From a virus, in IMG/VR virus record IMGVR_UViG_3300020457_000042, positions 1 through 33,056 of that record: DNA of 33,056 nucleotides. The stretch is one strand, 5' to 3'. Made by a program: the position numbers and the translations under genes. Of this stretch, positions 1 to 6,987 are shown in pieces. The notes beneath the pieces were generated by a model that saw only the letters and a list, made by a program, of their open reading frames with translations, was not told the origin of the DNA and did no database searches. Position 1 is the first letter of the stretch, and every line of letters begins with the position of its first letter.

Positions 1-518
1 AAGAACAGAATGTTGAATGACATACCCCTAACAGCAGATGCTGATGTAGAAGCAGCAAGAATCTTAGAACCATTCTCCAATTCTAGACTACCCCTGTTCC
101 ATGCTATGATACCCTGTTGCATCCACTTGGGTAAATTTTCATATGCAGTTTGCAATCTACCTAATAATTCTCTAGCAGTAGCTGCTTTGTTTGCTAGTAT
201 GCCTACATTGACACTATCATTGAAAACAACATAGTGTAGTAGGTATGCCACACAGGTAGTAGACTTACCAGTCTGTCTGGGCATCTTACAGATATTGAAT
301 CTGTTCTCATGGAAATTTTTAATTAACTTCTTCTGAAAGTGATAAGGTTTAAATGCTGTCAGACCTTCATCAAGACTCACAATTTTTACATACTTTTCTG
401 CAAAATAAATGGGATCATTTCTGCAAGCATAGAATTCAAGAACTTGTTCTTTACTAAATTGTTGTTCTACATTTGCTCTTTTCAGATTGGGATTACCCAA
501 ATAAATGTTGTCTGACAT
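1..518 (-). CDS. 17: Terminase large subunit gp17, N-terminal part (cut by window edge)
   Basis: ATPase of the DNA packaging motor, which with gp16 and the portal pumps DNA into the prohead and cuts the concatemer. The first 172 residues are in the window, read by hand from an ATG at 516-518. Residues 81-87 read RQTGKST, a Walker A (P-loop) ATP-binding motif. The segment before it, with YFAEKYVKIV at 38-47 and YHFQKKLI at 59-66, is typical of the T4-like terminase N-terminus. A strong Shine-Dalgarno, AGGAGG, lies 5 bases upstream. The C-terminal nuclease domain lies beyond position 1, so completeness cannot be judged. The start is certain because of the ribosome site and the in-frame stop shortly before it. 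The family assignment is from recognition of these motifs. Confidence 0.93.
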   Translation of the reverse strand, partial: MSDNIYLGNPNLKRANVEQQFSKEQVLEFYACRNDPIYFAEKYVKIVSLDEGLTAFKPYHFQKKLIKNFHENRFNICKMPRQTGKSTTCVAYLLHYVVFNDSVNVGILANKAATARELLGRLQTAYENLPKWMQQGIIAWNRGSLELENGSKILAASTSASAVRGMSFNILF

Positions 519-523
519 AATAA

Positions 524-529
524 CCTCCT
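524..529 (-). promoter_or_regulatory. Strong Shine-Dalgarno of terminase gp17
   Basis: The minus strand reads AGGAGG, then TTATT, then ATG: a full consensus ribosome site with 5-base spacing. The TAG stop of the preceding 48-residue ORF (528-530) overlaps its first bases. Translation of the two frames is therefore likely coupled. Most other genes in the window lack so strong a site. Confidence 0.85.
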
Positions 530-674
530 ACATCATTTCATACTTTCCAAATTTGAGATCATGATCTCTTGTCTTCATAGTCATATCTATAATTCTTTCT
601 AACTGTCTAACTTTCTTTTCTAAATCCTTAGTACGCTGTTCCTCCTGTTTGGAGGAGTGGTTCTCCTGGTTCAT
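528..674 (-). CDS. Small coiled-coil protein (48 aa) overlapping the preceding gene
   Basis: A 48-residue frame, too short for common ORF cut-offs, from an ATG at 672-674 to a TAG at 528-530. It starts inside the 81-residue gene in another frame (47 bases overlap), and its stop merges with the terminase Shine-Dalgarno. The product is very charged. Residues 17-30 (DLEKKVRQLERIID) have heptad-like spacing and should form a helix or short coiled coil. The tail reads TRDHDLKFGKYEMM. The 100-base stretch between the upstream stop and the terminase would otherwise be empty in a very compact genome, which favours a real gene. There is no clear ribosome site of its own, so coupling to the upstream gene is likely. 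The function is unknown. Confidence 0.6.
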   Translation of the reverse strand: MNQENHSSKQEEQRTKDLEKKVRQLERIIDMTMKTRDHDLKFGKYEMM

Positions 675-873
675 GTTTTGAAACTTGGTAATTCCAGAGT
701 TTTGCGCCAGGATACACTTTTACCACTTGATCCTGAACTTCTCTGCGTGATGGTTTTTTGATTGAAGGGAAAAACATTTTTATCATGTAGTTTTTACCTC
801 TCCAAGACAAATAACAGTCAATAACATTTCCTATTTGTGCTCTTAATTTAGTTGCCTCTTTAAAGGAAATCAT
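628..873 (-). CDS. Conserved hypothetical protein (81 aa) between the fibre gene and terminase
   Basis: A small basic soluble protein with no signal peptide or membrane segment. Visible features are an N-terminal ISFKEATKLRAQIG, a central SWRGKNYMIKMFFPS that looks like beta strands, PSRREVQDQV at about 42-51, and a C-terminal YPGAKLWNYQVSKHEPGEP. From memory it resembles a small family of unknown function in T4-like marine phages, but I cannot name it. The start is the first ATG after the late promoter at 899-906, 25 bases away. It is probably expressed late with the terminase genes. I do not recognise a catalytic motif. Confidence 0.75.
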   Translation of the reverse strand: MISFKEATKLRAQIGNVIDCYLSWRGKNYMIKMFFPSIKKPSRREVQDQVVKVYPGAKLWNYQVSKHEPGEPLLQTGGTAY

Positions 874-898
874 TATATTTAAACATCATTTACTTTAA

Positions 899-906
899 TA
901 TTTATT
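899..906 (-). promoter_or_regulatory. Late promoter AATAAATA before the 81-aa gene and terminase
   Basis: The minus strand reads AATAAATA, matching the NATAAATA late promoter core used by T4-like phages with their own gp55-type sigma factor. It lies in the 38-base gap after the 572-residue gene stops, about 25 bases before the next ATG. It probably drives the 81-aa gene, the nested 48-aa ORF and gp17. Confidence 0.65.
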
Positions 907-911
907 AAAAT

Positions 912-2630
912 TTACACTTGTAGTGCTGTAAAAATAACTTTGAATGTAGTGGAACTTGATGATGCAGGGAATCCAAGCAATCTCAAAGCACCACTATTGA
1001 TGTCAGTAGAGAATGTTGCAATACCTGTTGGTTGATTGAGAGTTCCAAATTCATTCATGTATGTGTTTGTGCCATCATGAATTACATTGATAGTTGTCAT
1101 ATTATAATTAGATCCTTGAACTGCCTGTATTTGATAACTAACAGACCTATAGGTAGATGCACTAATTGACATTACAACTGCTTGTCCTGTAGCAGAAGTA
1201 GTTAATATACCTGACTGAATATCACCAGCGATCAATTCTAAATTGGTAGCAGATACTGGTTCAAAAGTAAACTCTTCTTCTGTTGCATTATATCTTAAGA
1301 ATCTACCATCTCCTAGATTAGAATCATCAACATCATCTAATCCAGTAAGGGTGCTACTACCTAATGATGTGCTTGCAATACCAACCCACTTAGAAGTATC
1401 AGACTGATATATTAATAAATCATTATTGGTAGCATCAAATGTAACATCATCAAGGTCTTTGATGAATCCAGCACCACCTCCACCAATGGTATATAACTGT
1501 TGCTCAACTCTGTTTACAAATAATCTATAGTTTGCTGCTAAGTCTTGAAGCGTAGCAAATTTTTGATCAGTGGGGGTAAGAGGATCATCTCCTTGCTTCT
1601 CAGCAGGATCAGGTGCTATGGGGCGATTGTTAACTATCTCCTCACTCAAAGTTTCTTGAGTTCCTTTTATATCCTCTACAATTTTATAAAGTTCTGCAAT
1701 ATTAATGGTATGAGATTCTGCTTTATCTCTTAACTTCTTAATATCCTTATCATAGTATTTTACTTCTGGAAGATTAGCAACTTCTTCTTTCAGACCATTG
1801 AAGTAATTTTTAATTTCTTTATTAGAGTCACGATACTTACTATTAGACTCATCTATCTTTTTCTCAATATTTTGTTTTGCCTCATTCAATTTACTTAATA
1901 CACTTTTCTTTAATAATCTATCATCATCTTTAAACTGATTTCTGTGCTCCCATATCTTAAGAGCAGTTTCTTTCAACTCTTCATATATCTTATCTTTAGT
2001 TTCTTGTAAATACTCCTTTACTTCTTTAATCTCAACCTTCTTTTCAAAATCCTTAAGTTCTATAGTTTCAGTTAGACTGTCTATATCTTGGTTGAATGTA
2101 TCTTTAAGTGTGTGTAAATTATCATTGACTTTTTCAAAGTCATCATCTATTACGCTAAAAGTTTTTCCAATCCAAGAAAAATCAGGAACTTCATTTACTT
2201 CATTTACCCACTTAGGAAATTTGGGTATATCTTCTCTTACTCCCTGAATATCTTCTTTTAATGATTGTATATCATCTTCATAATATCTTACTTCAGGAAC
2301 TTCTGGAATGCTTTCCTTTACTTGCTCAATATGTGTTAAAAGTTCTTTAAGTTCATTATCATATGATTTTATCTCAGGTATCTCAGGTATGCTCTCTTTG
2401 ACATCATTGACTAGACGTAATAGTTCAGGCCAAGGAGGGATAACATCTTTTACTTCTGCAAATGTTTCTCCACTAGCATCTTCTATGGTTTGAACTTCCT
2501 CTTCTACTTCAATATATCCTTCTACTGATGGTAAATCTTCTTCCTCTAGCAGTTCAGCAATTGACGGAAGTTCTTCAGAACTCTCTGCAAAGTCGTCAAT
2601 AGATGGCAAATTTTTATAGTCGTCAGACAT
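912..2630 (-). CDS. Coiled-coil fibre or whisker-like virion protein (572 aa)
   Basis: Probably a trimeric fibrous structural protein. Residues 1-65 are very acidic. Residues 70-335 are mostly heptad-like helix with a recurring segment (IPEIPEIKSYDNEL at 81, IPEVPEVRYYEDDI at 108, LPEVKYYDKDIKKL at 287). Residues 350-385 (DPLTPTDQKFATLQ onward) are followed by a GGGGAG linker. Residues 390-460 hold two short fibre repeats of the LDDVxxxxxxxLxYxxxxxxW type. Residues 490-572 form a beta-rich cap with INVIHDGTNTY and NEFGTL, the same domain that is repeated three times in gp7. It lies between gp16 and gp17 rather than beside gp13, where T4 encodes fibritin, so a fibritin-like role is only an inference. 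A late promoter lies 43 bases upstream. Confidence 0.8.
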   Translation of the reverse strand: MSDDYKNLPSIDDFAESSEELPSIAELLEEEDLPSVEGYIEVEEEVQTIEDASGETFAEVKDVIPPWPELLRLVNDVKESIPEIPEIKSYDNELKELLTHIEQVKESIPEVPEVRYYEDDIQSLKEDIQGVREDIPKFPKWVNEVNEVPDFSWIGKTFSVIDDDFEKVNDNLHTLKDTFNQDIDSLTETIELKDFEKKVEIKEVKEYLQETKDKIYEELKETALKIWEHRNQFKDDDRLLKKSVLSKLNEAKQNIEKKIDESNSKYRDSNKEIKNYFNGLKEEVANLPEVKYYDKDIKKLRDKAESHTINIAELYKIVEDIKGTQETLSEEIVNNRPIAPDPAEKQGDDPLTPTDQKFATLQDLAANYRLFVNRVEQQLYTIGGGGAGFIKDLDDVTFDATNNDLLIYQSDTSKWVGIASTSLGSSTLTGLDDVDDSNLGDGRFLRYNATEEEFTFEPVSATNLELIAGDIQSGILTTSATGQAVVMSISASTYRSVSYQIQAVQGSNYNMTTINVIHDGTNTYMNEFGTLNQPTGIATFSTDINSGALRLLGFPASSSSTTFKVIFTALQV

Positions 2631-2672
2631 GTTATGAGTATCTTAGTACTTTGGGATTTCTCTCCCTATGTT

Positions 2673-3098
2673 TTATTTATTATCTTCTACATTAACAGAC
2701 TTAAGCATCTTTGCTAACTCTGCTGTAGAACCAACAAAAAGAGAATTGTTAACTGTATTGGGACCTTTGGATACTTTCTCTTCTTCTACATCTTTTAATT
2801 TCTTTTGTAGATCCATCAACTTATCAGTTGCATCAGATACACTCTTAATCAATTGACCAGCAACTTCATATGCTCTTGGCATTTCACTGTCTTGAGCAAG
2901 TTCAAGAATACCATCAATAGCCTCCTGACCTTTCTCTATTATGCTGTATAAATTACCTCTAGTATATTCATAGTCTCTCTCAATATCAGTTCTCTCATGC
3001 TTCTCAGGTTTAGTAATTCCAACTTCAGTGGTTTCTGTAGAGACTATATCTCCAGAAACATTAAAAGCATCATTTAATTCATCAAAGTTTTTAGTCAT
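2673..3098 (-). CDS. 16: Terminase small subunit gp16
   Basis: DNA-recognition partner of gp17 in packaging. At 141 residues it is close to T4 gp16 (164). Signatures include DIERDYEYTRGNLYSIIEKG at 39-58, PRAYEVAGQLIKS at about 74-86, the charged helix DKLMDLQKKLKDVEEEK at 92-108, and near the C-terminus NNSLFVGSTAELAKMLK. The helical centre fits the oligomerising coiled coil of small terminases. Its ATG overlaps the gp15 stop as TAATG, implying translational coupling. Its own stop codon lies inside the late promoter of the next gene. Confidence rests on the motifs together with the gp15-gp16 order. Confidence 0.9.
   Translation of the reverse strand: MTKNFDELNDAFNVSGDIVSTETTEVGITKPEKHERTDIERDYEYTRGNLYSIIEKGQEAIDGILELAQDSEMPRAYEVAGQLIKSVSDATDKLMDLQKKLKDVEEEKVSKGPNTVNNSLFVGSTAELAKMLKSVNVEDNK
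2674..2681 (-). promoter_or_regulatory. Late promoter AATAAATA before the 572-aa fibre gene
   Basis: AATAAATA on the minus strand includes the last sense codon and stop of gp16 (AAT AAA TAA). It lies 43 bases before the ATG at 2630, leaving a leader of roughly 35 bases. The match to NATAAATA and its position in the only gap here support it. Confidence 0.6.
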
Positions 3099-4099
3099 TA
3101 CGTTGTCCCATCAAAACCAAAGTCATCTCCAAATTCTATAGCAGCATTGTCTGTAGATGTGATGACTTTGACTTCTGCACCATTTACATGTTCTGTAGCA
3201 GTAGTATTGTCTTGACCCCTTCTAACTGTCAGTGCTGTTCCAGAAATAGATTCAACATACATTTCCTCCTGATCTATGTATATGTAATTGGTTGCTTCAA
3301 TACCACTAGCACTAGTTACATTAATGATGCCAATGCTTTCATTTATGTTCTCACTTAGGTTTGTAGTGACTGTATCGCCATATGACTTAGTTGCTCTAGG
3401 TACAACACTGTAAGTAACCTCCCTAGTTGGAGTGGATGTTTTGCCACCAGCAACATATCCAACAGATGCCTTCTTGATAACATCCTTAGCAATGTCTGTA
3501 TTAACAGGACCAAACATGTATGTCTTAGCAGTGAATCTCATAGTATAGATGAGTGCTCTTCTGGTAGAGAAATCACTTTCATAATCATCACTAGTAGTAA
3601 TAGAATTCAGAACAATTGGTATATCTCTTTTCTCTCCAATAGTATCAACTAGGTCTACTGATACAGTATAGGCAGGTTGAAAGTATGGGAGTATCTGCTC
3701 TACTATTTGAAGCATATCATCATTCAACTTAGTAAAAATACTAAGTTCAAAATCTAGGTTATATGGCACAGGAAGATATGTTTTTGCTAGTGTCTTCTTA
3801 TCTCCTTTTACACCTTTTAAAAATGTTTGTGTGGTTGTTGACTTTCTTGCAGGATCATAACTAAGACCATTTAATTCAAATGACATTCTTGGTAGTGTGA
3901 TCTGAACTGGTCTGTTTAGATCAGGTACTTGCTCTAGTCTTGCTAAGAACTTTTGAGTAGGACCATATGCCAATGGAACCTTGGTAGTACTAACAACTGA
4001 ATCATCACTATTAGTGTGATTTATGTTTATATTATTAAAGATAGAACCAAACGCAATGATGGTTCTCCTCATTATTTCGTGATAAAAATATTCAAACAT
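3098..4099 (-). CDS. 15: Tail completion and sheath stabiliser gp15 with C-terminal extension
   Basis: Tail terminator that caps the tail tube and sheath and joins the neck. It has 333 residues against 272 in T4. The core runs to about residue 215, with MRRTIIAFGSIFNN at 10-23, PRMSFELNGLSYDPARK at 70-86, YNLDFELSIFTKLNDDM at 113-129, ILPYFQPAY at 136-144 and the conserved TRRALIYTMRFTAKTYMFG at 179-197. Residues about 240-320 are an added module containing EEMYVESISGTALTVRRGQ (278-296) and ATEHVNGAEV, a motif that recurs in gp7 and the DUF4815 protein. The end, IEFGDDFGFDG, is family-like, so the module seems inserted just before the terminus. AGGA at 4108-4111 serves as a ribosome site 8 bases before the ATG. 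Confidence 0.92.
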   Translation of the reverse strand: MFEYFYHEIMRRTIIAFGSIFNNININHTNSDDSVVSTTKVPLAYGPTQKFLARLEQVPDLNRPVQITLPRMSFELNGLSYDPARKSTTTQTFLKGVKGDKKTLAKTYLPVPYNLDFELSIFTKLNDDMLQIVEQILPYFQPAYTVSVDLVDTIGEKRDIPIVLNSITTSDDYESDFSTRRALIYTMRFTAKTYMFGPVNTDIAKDVIKKASVGYVAGGKTSTPTREVTYSVVPRATKSYGDTVTTNLSENINESIGIINVTSASGIEATNYIYIDQEEMYVESISGTALTVRRGQDNTTATEHVNGAEVKVITSTDNAAIEFGDDFGFDGTT

Positions 4100-4121
4100 T
4101 GTTATAGTCCTGACATTTTAT

Positions 4122-5510
4122 TTAGGGCATTCCAAATGGATTGGTCTCTGTGAAGTCAATAATATCATCTGCCTCACTTTCTATATTAGTATTATCAGCA
4201 AATCCACTATCTACATTAGTATCAGAAGTCTTCTGATATTCATATTCAGCACCAGATGTGCTACCTGTAATAACCTCACCATCAACAAATGCACCAGTGG
4301 TAATAGATACTTTAAGTTCAAGAGTAGATGCATCCCATGATTTGACTCTACCAGTAGAACTACTTGCAGCACCAGTAACAACTTCATTAAATACGTAATT
4401 ACCAGATCCACCCATGAATGGTGCTGTGACTGTGATAGTTGGAGGAGTGGTATATCCAGATCCAGCATCAGTAATACCAATCTGAGTGACAATACCTACA
4501 CTATTGATATATGCCAATGCAGATGCTGTTGTACCCCCCTCAGGTGCTGCTGTAAAGGATATTAGTGGGACTGTAGAGTATCCAGTACCCCCAGAGGTAA
4601 TTGTGACTATTCCAATAGATCCATCAGATACAGTGGCAGTAGCAGCAAATCCTGCACCTCCACCACCAACTGTATAGATCTCTGGTTCTTGACCTACTGT
4701 ATATCCAAAACCTGGATTGATAAGATCTACTCTACGTATTCTGAAAGATTTCTCTCCATCATAATCTACTATATCATCTCTCATAGATGCTATACCTATA
4801 GCAGTTAGTCCAGCAGAAGGAGCAGATGAAATAGCGATTCTTGGAAGACTGGTATACTCATTTCCTGTATTGGAGATAGTGACCTTACTTAATGCACCAT
4901 CTACTATTCCTGTAGTAAGAACTGCTGTGGTTCCTGAAGACACCAAGGTAAGTGTTTCAATGTAACCTGCTTTTTCTAAGTTATCATCAATGTCACCCAC
5001 CCCAGTATCAATGACTTCATCCTCATATCTGTAAAGCTCACATCTGAGTTCATATACATAATTTTTCTTTAACTGATAGAATGGTTTTTCATGCTCTACA
5101 AATTTAATTTCAAATAACCTATCTCCTAATGGGAAGTATATTAAGTCTCCCTCTTTAGGTCTGGTTGCTAACTCTATATTTGGTATATTCTTAATAAGTG
5201 GTGTAATATAATTTTCAAATCTATCTCTTGATATGATAAGTGTAAGATCATCAAGTGCCTGAACACCAAACTTAGATAGAAGAGAACCTTGTCCCTCATA
5301 CCCATCAAAAGTATCTACATATGCCTCAAGTGGTATTGCCTCTTCAAATTTAGATTCTATGACTTCCTGTATTACAGTATTTTTAGTCATATATCTTCTA
5401 GGGATATAGAATACATCTACCCCATACATTCTAATCTGTTCATTGATTAGACTCTGAACTAAATTTTGTTCAGTAGAAGACCCTTGCAGGAAAAAAGGAT
5501 TTAATGCCAT
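4122..5510 (-). CDS. 14: Neck protein gp14 with beta-repeat insertion
   Basis: Head-completion neck protein that works with gp13 to seal the filled head and receive the tail. Length 462, against 256 in T4. Residues 1-185 match the family (ALNPFFLQGSSTEQNLVQSL, FYIPRRYMTKNTV, PLEAYVDTFDGYEGQG, RPKEGDLIYFPLG, and the YVYELRCELYRYEDE strand). The end, ESEADDIIDFTETNPFGMP, is also typical. Between them an insert of about 250 residues holds four GxGYxxxP-type repeats (near 216, 267, 308, 350) and one GxVTGAxSSxTG-type module (about 375-425). The insert explains the extra length and looks like decoration on the neck surface. The ATG overlaps the gp13 stop as TAATG. Confidence 0.92.
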   Translation of the reverse strand: MALNPFFLQGSSTEQNLVQSLINEQIRMYGVDVFYIPRRYMTKNTVIQEVIESKFEEAIPLEAYVDTFDGYEGQGSLLSKFGVQALDDLTLIISRDRFENYITPLIKNIPNIELATRPKEGDLIYFPLGDRLFEIKFVEHEKPFYQLKKNYVYELRCELYRYEDEVIDTGVGDIDDNLEKAGYIETLTLVSSGTTAVLTTGIVDGALSKVTISNTGNEYTSLPRIAISSAPSAGLTAIGIASMRDDIVDYDGEKSFRIRRVDLINPGFGYTVGQEPEIYTVGGGGAGFAATATVSDGSIGIVTITSGGTGYSTVPLISFTAAPEGGTTASALAYINSVGIVTQIGITDAGSGYTTPPTITVTAPFMGGSGNYVFNEVVTGAASSSTGRVKSWDASTLELKVSITTGAFVDGEVITGSTSGAEYEYQKTSDTNVDSGFADNTNIESEADDIIDFTETNPFGMP

Positions 5511-6355
5511 TATCCTATCATATCAAGAGGAGGAAGTTCATATGTATTAGACATCATCTCTCTTATTTTATCCAAATCTTTCTCAGCATCGTCATATATC
5601 TCTCTACCATTTAACTCAACTCCACCAGGCAATTTTACACCTTGGAACTTAATTAAGTTTTGACCCCATTGTTTCTTAATGAGTGCAGTAGCATAAGGTT
5701 TTAAAAATGAATCATTATATACTTTGGGATAATCATCTGGATTCATCAATCTAAAACAGTCTACTACTAGGAAATCATCTACTCTAACAGAACCCCAATC
5801 AATATCTAAATATAATCTATCTTGTCTCTTATTAAATCTTATTTGTTTTTGTGTTGTTAATAAAAAATCAATATCTTCTAGATATGTCTTAACCATAGCA
5901 TAAGTTAATAACTCAGTGCTACCCCAGTAGTAAATATCATTCAAAAATAATTGATACTTCACACTAAACATATTATTAGTAATGGTATTGCTACCATCAA
6001 AATGGAATATCTTTGTAACGCCTAATATCTCATTTGGAACTATCAAGTAATTACTGTTTTCTTCATAATCAAATTGAACTGAAGAACCAGCAACATCTCC
6101 AGTAGCACTTGTGGTTGTTATACCAACTCCATTAGTTCCTGCCTTTGCCTTACCCCTATCAATATCATCTTGTGTTATCTTATACTTCATGTAAGTCTGA
6201 TAGACTCCATCAAAATGTCTCTCTTGAAAATACTGAAGAGCATCATCAATTATATCATCTACTTGTTCATCAGCAACATTTATTTCTAAAACAGGCGCAC
6301 CAAGTTTTCTCTTGCAGTAATCAATCAGTTCTGATCTAGTTGAAGGTTGCGCCAT
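5510..6355 (-). CDS. 13: Neck protein gp13
   Basis: Head-completion protein that binds the portal after packaging and forms the neck with gp14. At 281 residues it is near T4 gp13 (309). The start, MAQPSTRSELIDYCKRKLGAP, is followed by INVADEQVDDIIDDALQYFQ and ERHFDG, a strong family signature. Further on are YLIVPNEILGVTKIFHF, LYLDIDWGSV and FLVVDCFRLMNPDDYPKVYND. A short Gly/Thr-rich loop at about residues 72-92 resembles local expansions in the neighbours but is small. A late promoter lies 24 bases upstream. No strong Shine-Dalgarno is visible. Order gp13-gp14-gp15-gp16 is as in T4. Confidence 0.94.
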   Translation of the reverse strand: MAQPSTRSELIDYCKRKLGAPVLEINVADEQVDDIIDDALQYFQERHFDGVYQTYMKYKITQDDIDRGKAKAGTNGVGITTTSATGDVAGSSVQFDYEENSNYLIVPNEILGVTKIFHFDGSNTITNNMFSVKYQLFLNDIYYWGSTELLTYAMVKTYLEDIDFLLTTQKQIRFNKRQDRLYLDIDWGSVRVDDFLVVDCFRLMNPDDYPKVYNDSFLKPYATALIKKQWGQNLIKFQGVKLPGGVELNGREIYDDAEKDLDKIREMMSNTYELPPLDMIG

Positions 6356-6379
6356 CTATCTACTTTACTAGTATAATGT

Positions 6380-6387
6380 TATTTATG
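6380..6387 (-). promoter_or_regulatory. Late promoter CATAAATA before gp13
   Basis: CATAAATA on the minus strand overlaps the stop of the preceding 129-aa gene (TCA TAA). It ends 24 bases before the gp13 ATG. It probably starts the gp13-gp14-gp15-gp16 transcript. Confidence 0.65.
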
Positions 6388-6772
6388 AAGGAGCAGAAGA
6401 GATGCCAGCTATTACCAACACATCCCCTGATACTATTCTAAAGATTGATGATCCTGACCCCACTAAAACATCATATACATATCTTCCTTCCTTTAAATTT
6501 CTAGTAGCAGTAGATCCTAATGATATCCTAAATTCTCCACCTTTTGCACTTGTAAATCCAACATTAAATGTTGCTTGAGCACCTAATGTTGCACCAATAG
6601 CAACACTCTTTGCAAGTTGAGCAGAACCAGTATATCCAGTAAAATCAAAAGCAGTGCCAGAAGTTCCAACTACAGTATAGTTAGCATCTAAATCTGCCCC
6701 TGTATTGATGGTGAGATTAACACCATATGCAACACCTGAACTAGGATCAAAAGTAAAAGTGTTTTTAGCCAT
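6383..6772 (-). CDS. Small beta-rich structural protein (129 aa)
   Basis: Predicted from composition to be an all-beta, immunoglobulin-like virion protein: short, rich in Gly, Ala, Ser, Thr and Val, with no Cys and no membrane segment. The pattern FDFTGYTGSAQLAKS (42-56), then GEFRISLG (79-86), then LKEGRYVYDVLV (93-104), then IVSGDVLVIAG (113-123) resembles small domains in many phage tail proteins that end in a ...GRYxYDVLV...G.V.V.. sequence. From memory similar small proteins occur in cyanophage structural clusters, but I cannot give a name. The ATG overlaps the preceding gene by 8 bases. Its place next to the giant DUF4815 protein suggests a baseplate or fibre partner, by inference. Confidence 0.75.
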   Translation of the reverse strand: MAKNTFTFDPSSGVAYGVNLTINTGADLDANYTVVGTSGTAFDFTGYTGSAQLAKSVAIGATLGAQATFNVGFTSAKGGEFRISLGSTATRNLKEGRYVYDVLVGSGSSIFRIVSGDVLVIAGISSAPS

Positions 6773-6986
6773 TAGATAGTGCTCTTAGTAAATTTTTGAT
6801 TTCATTAATGTCATTCTTTAAATCTTTCAATTCATTCTCCATATTATCTATCCTTTCTGTCCCTTGTTTTCTTTTGGCACGAAGGGATAGATATTGATTA
6901 TACTGACTGGAATCATTATTTAAAATAGCACCTGTGCTATTATCACGAATCAAATCAGTATGTCCTTCTACATTTGTGTGTTTCAT
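6765..6986 (-). CDS. Small coiled-coil protein (73 aa) after the DUF4815 protein
   Basis: I choose the ATG at 6984-6986 (product starting MKHTNVEGHTDLIRD). The longer frame to 7001 would overlap the preceding gene and adds only MLLHN. The chosen start follows the upstream stop within a few bases. The N-terminal half is polar with an SQYNQYLSLRAKRKQG segment. Residues about 47-68 (DNMENELKDLKNDINEIK) form a textbook heptad, likely an oligomeric helix ending in NLLRALSNG. It could be an assembly factor or a minor structural protein for the adjacent giant fibre or baseplate protein. The function is not known. Overlap with the next gene is 8 bases. Confidence 0.78.
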   Translation of the reverse strand: MKHTNVEGHTDLIRDNSTGAILNNDSSQYNQYLSLRAKRKQGTERIDNMENELKDLKNDINEIKNLLRALSNG

Positions 6987-6987
6987 A

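Noticed and set aside
1545-1733. Plus-strand frames of 60-112 codons (for example 1545-1733, 17003-17308, 19130-19468, 23408-23611, 30952-31272)
   Set aside because: All lie antisense within long, well-identified minus-strand genes, have no ribosome site or family resemblance, and their sequence mirrors the codon use of the opposite gene.
4117-4124. CCTAAATA before gp15 as a late promoter
   Set aside because: One mismatch to NATAAATA at a position that is usually fixed. gp15 is more simply carried on the gp13 transcript.
4211-4492. Minus-strand frame of 93 codons inside gp14
   Set aside because: It is the shifted frame of the repeat-rich gp14 insert, and its Leu/Val-rich repetitive product is what such a shift gives.
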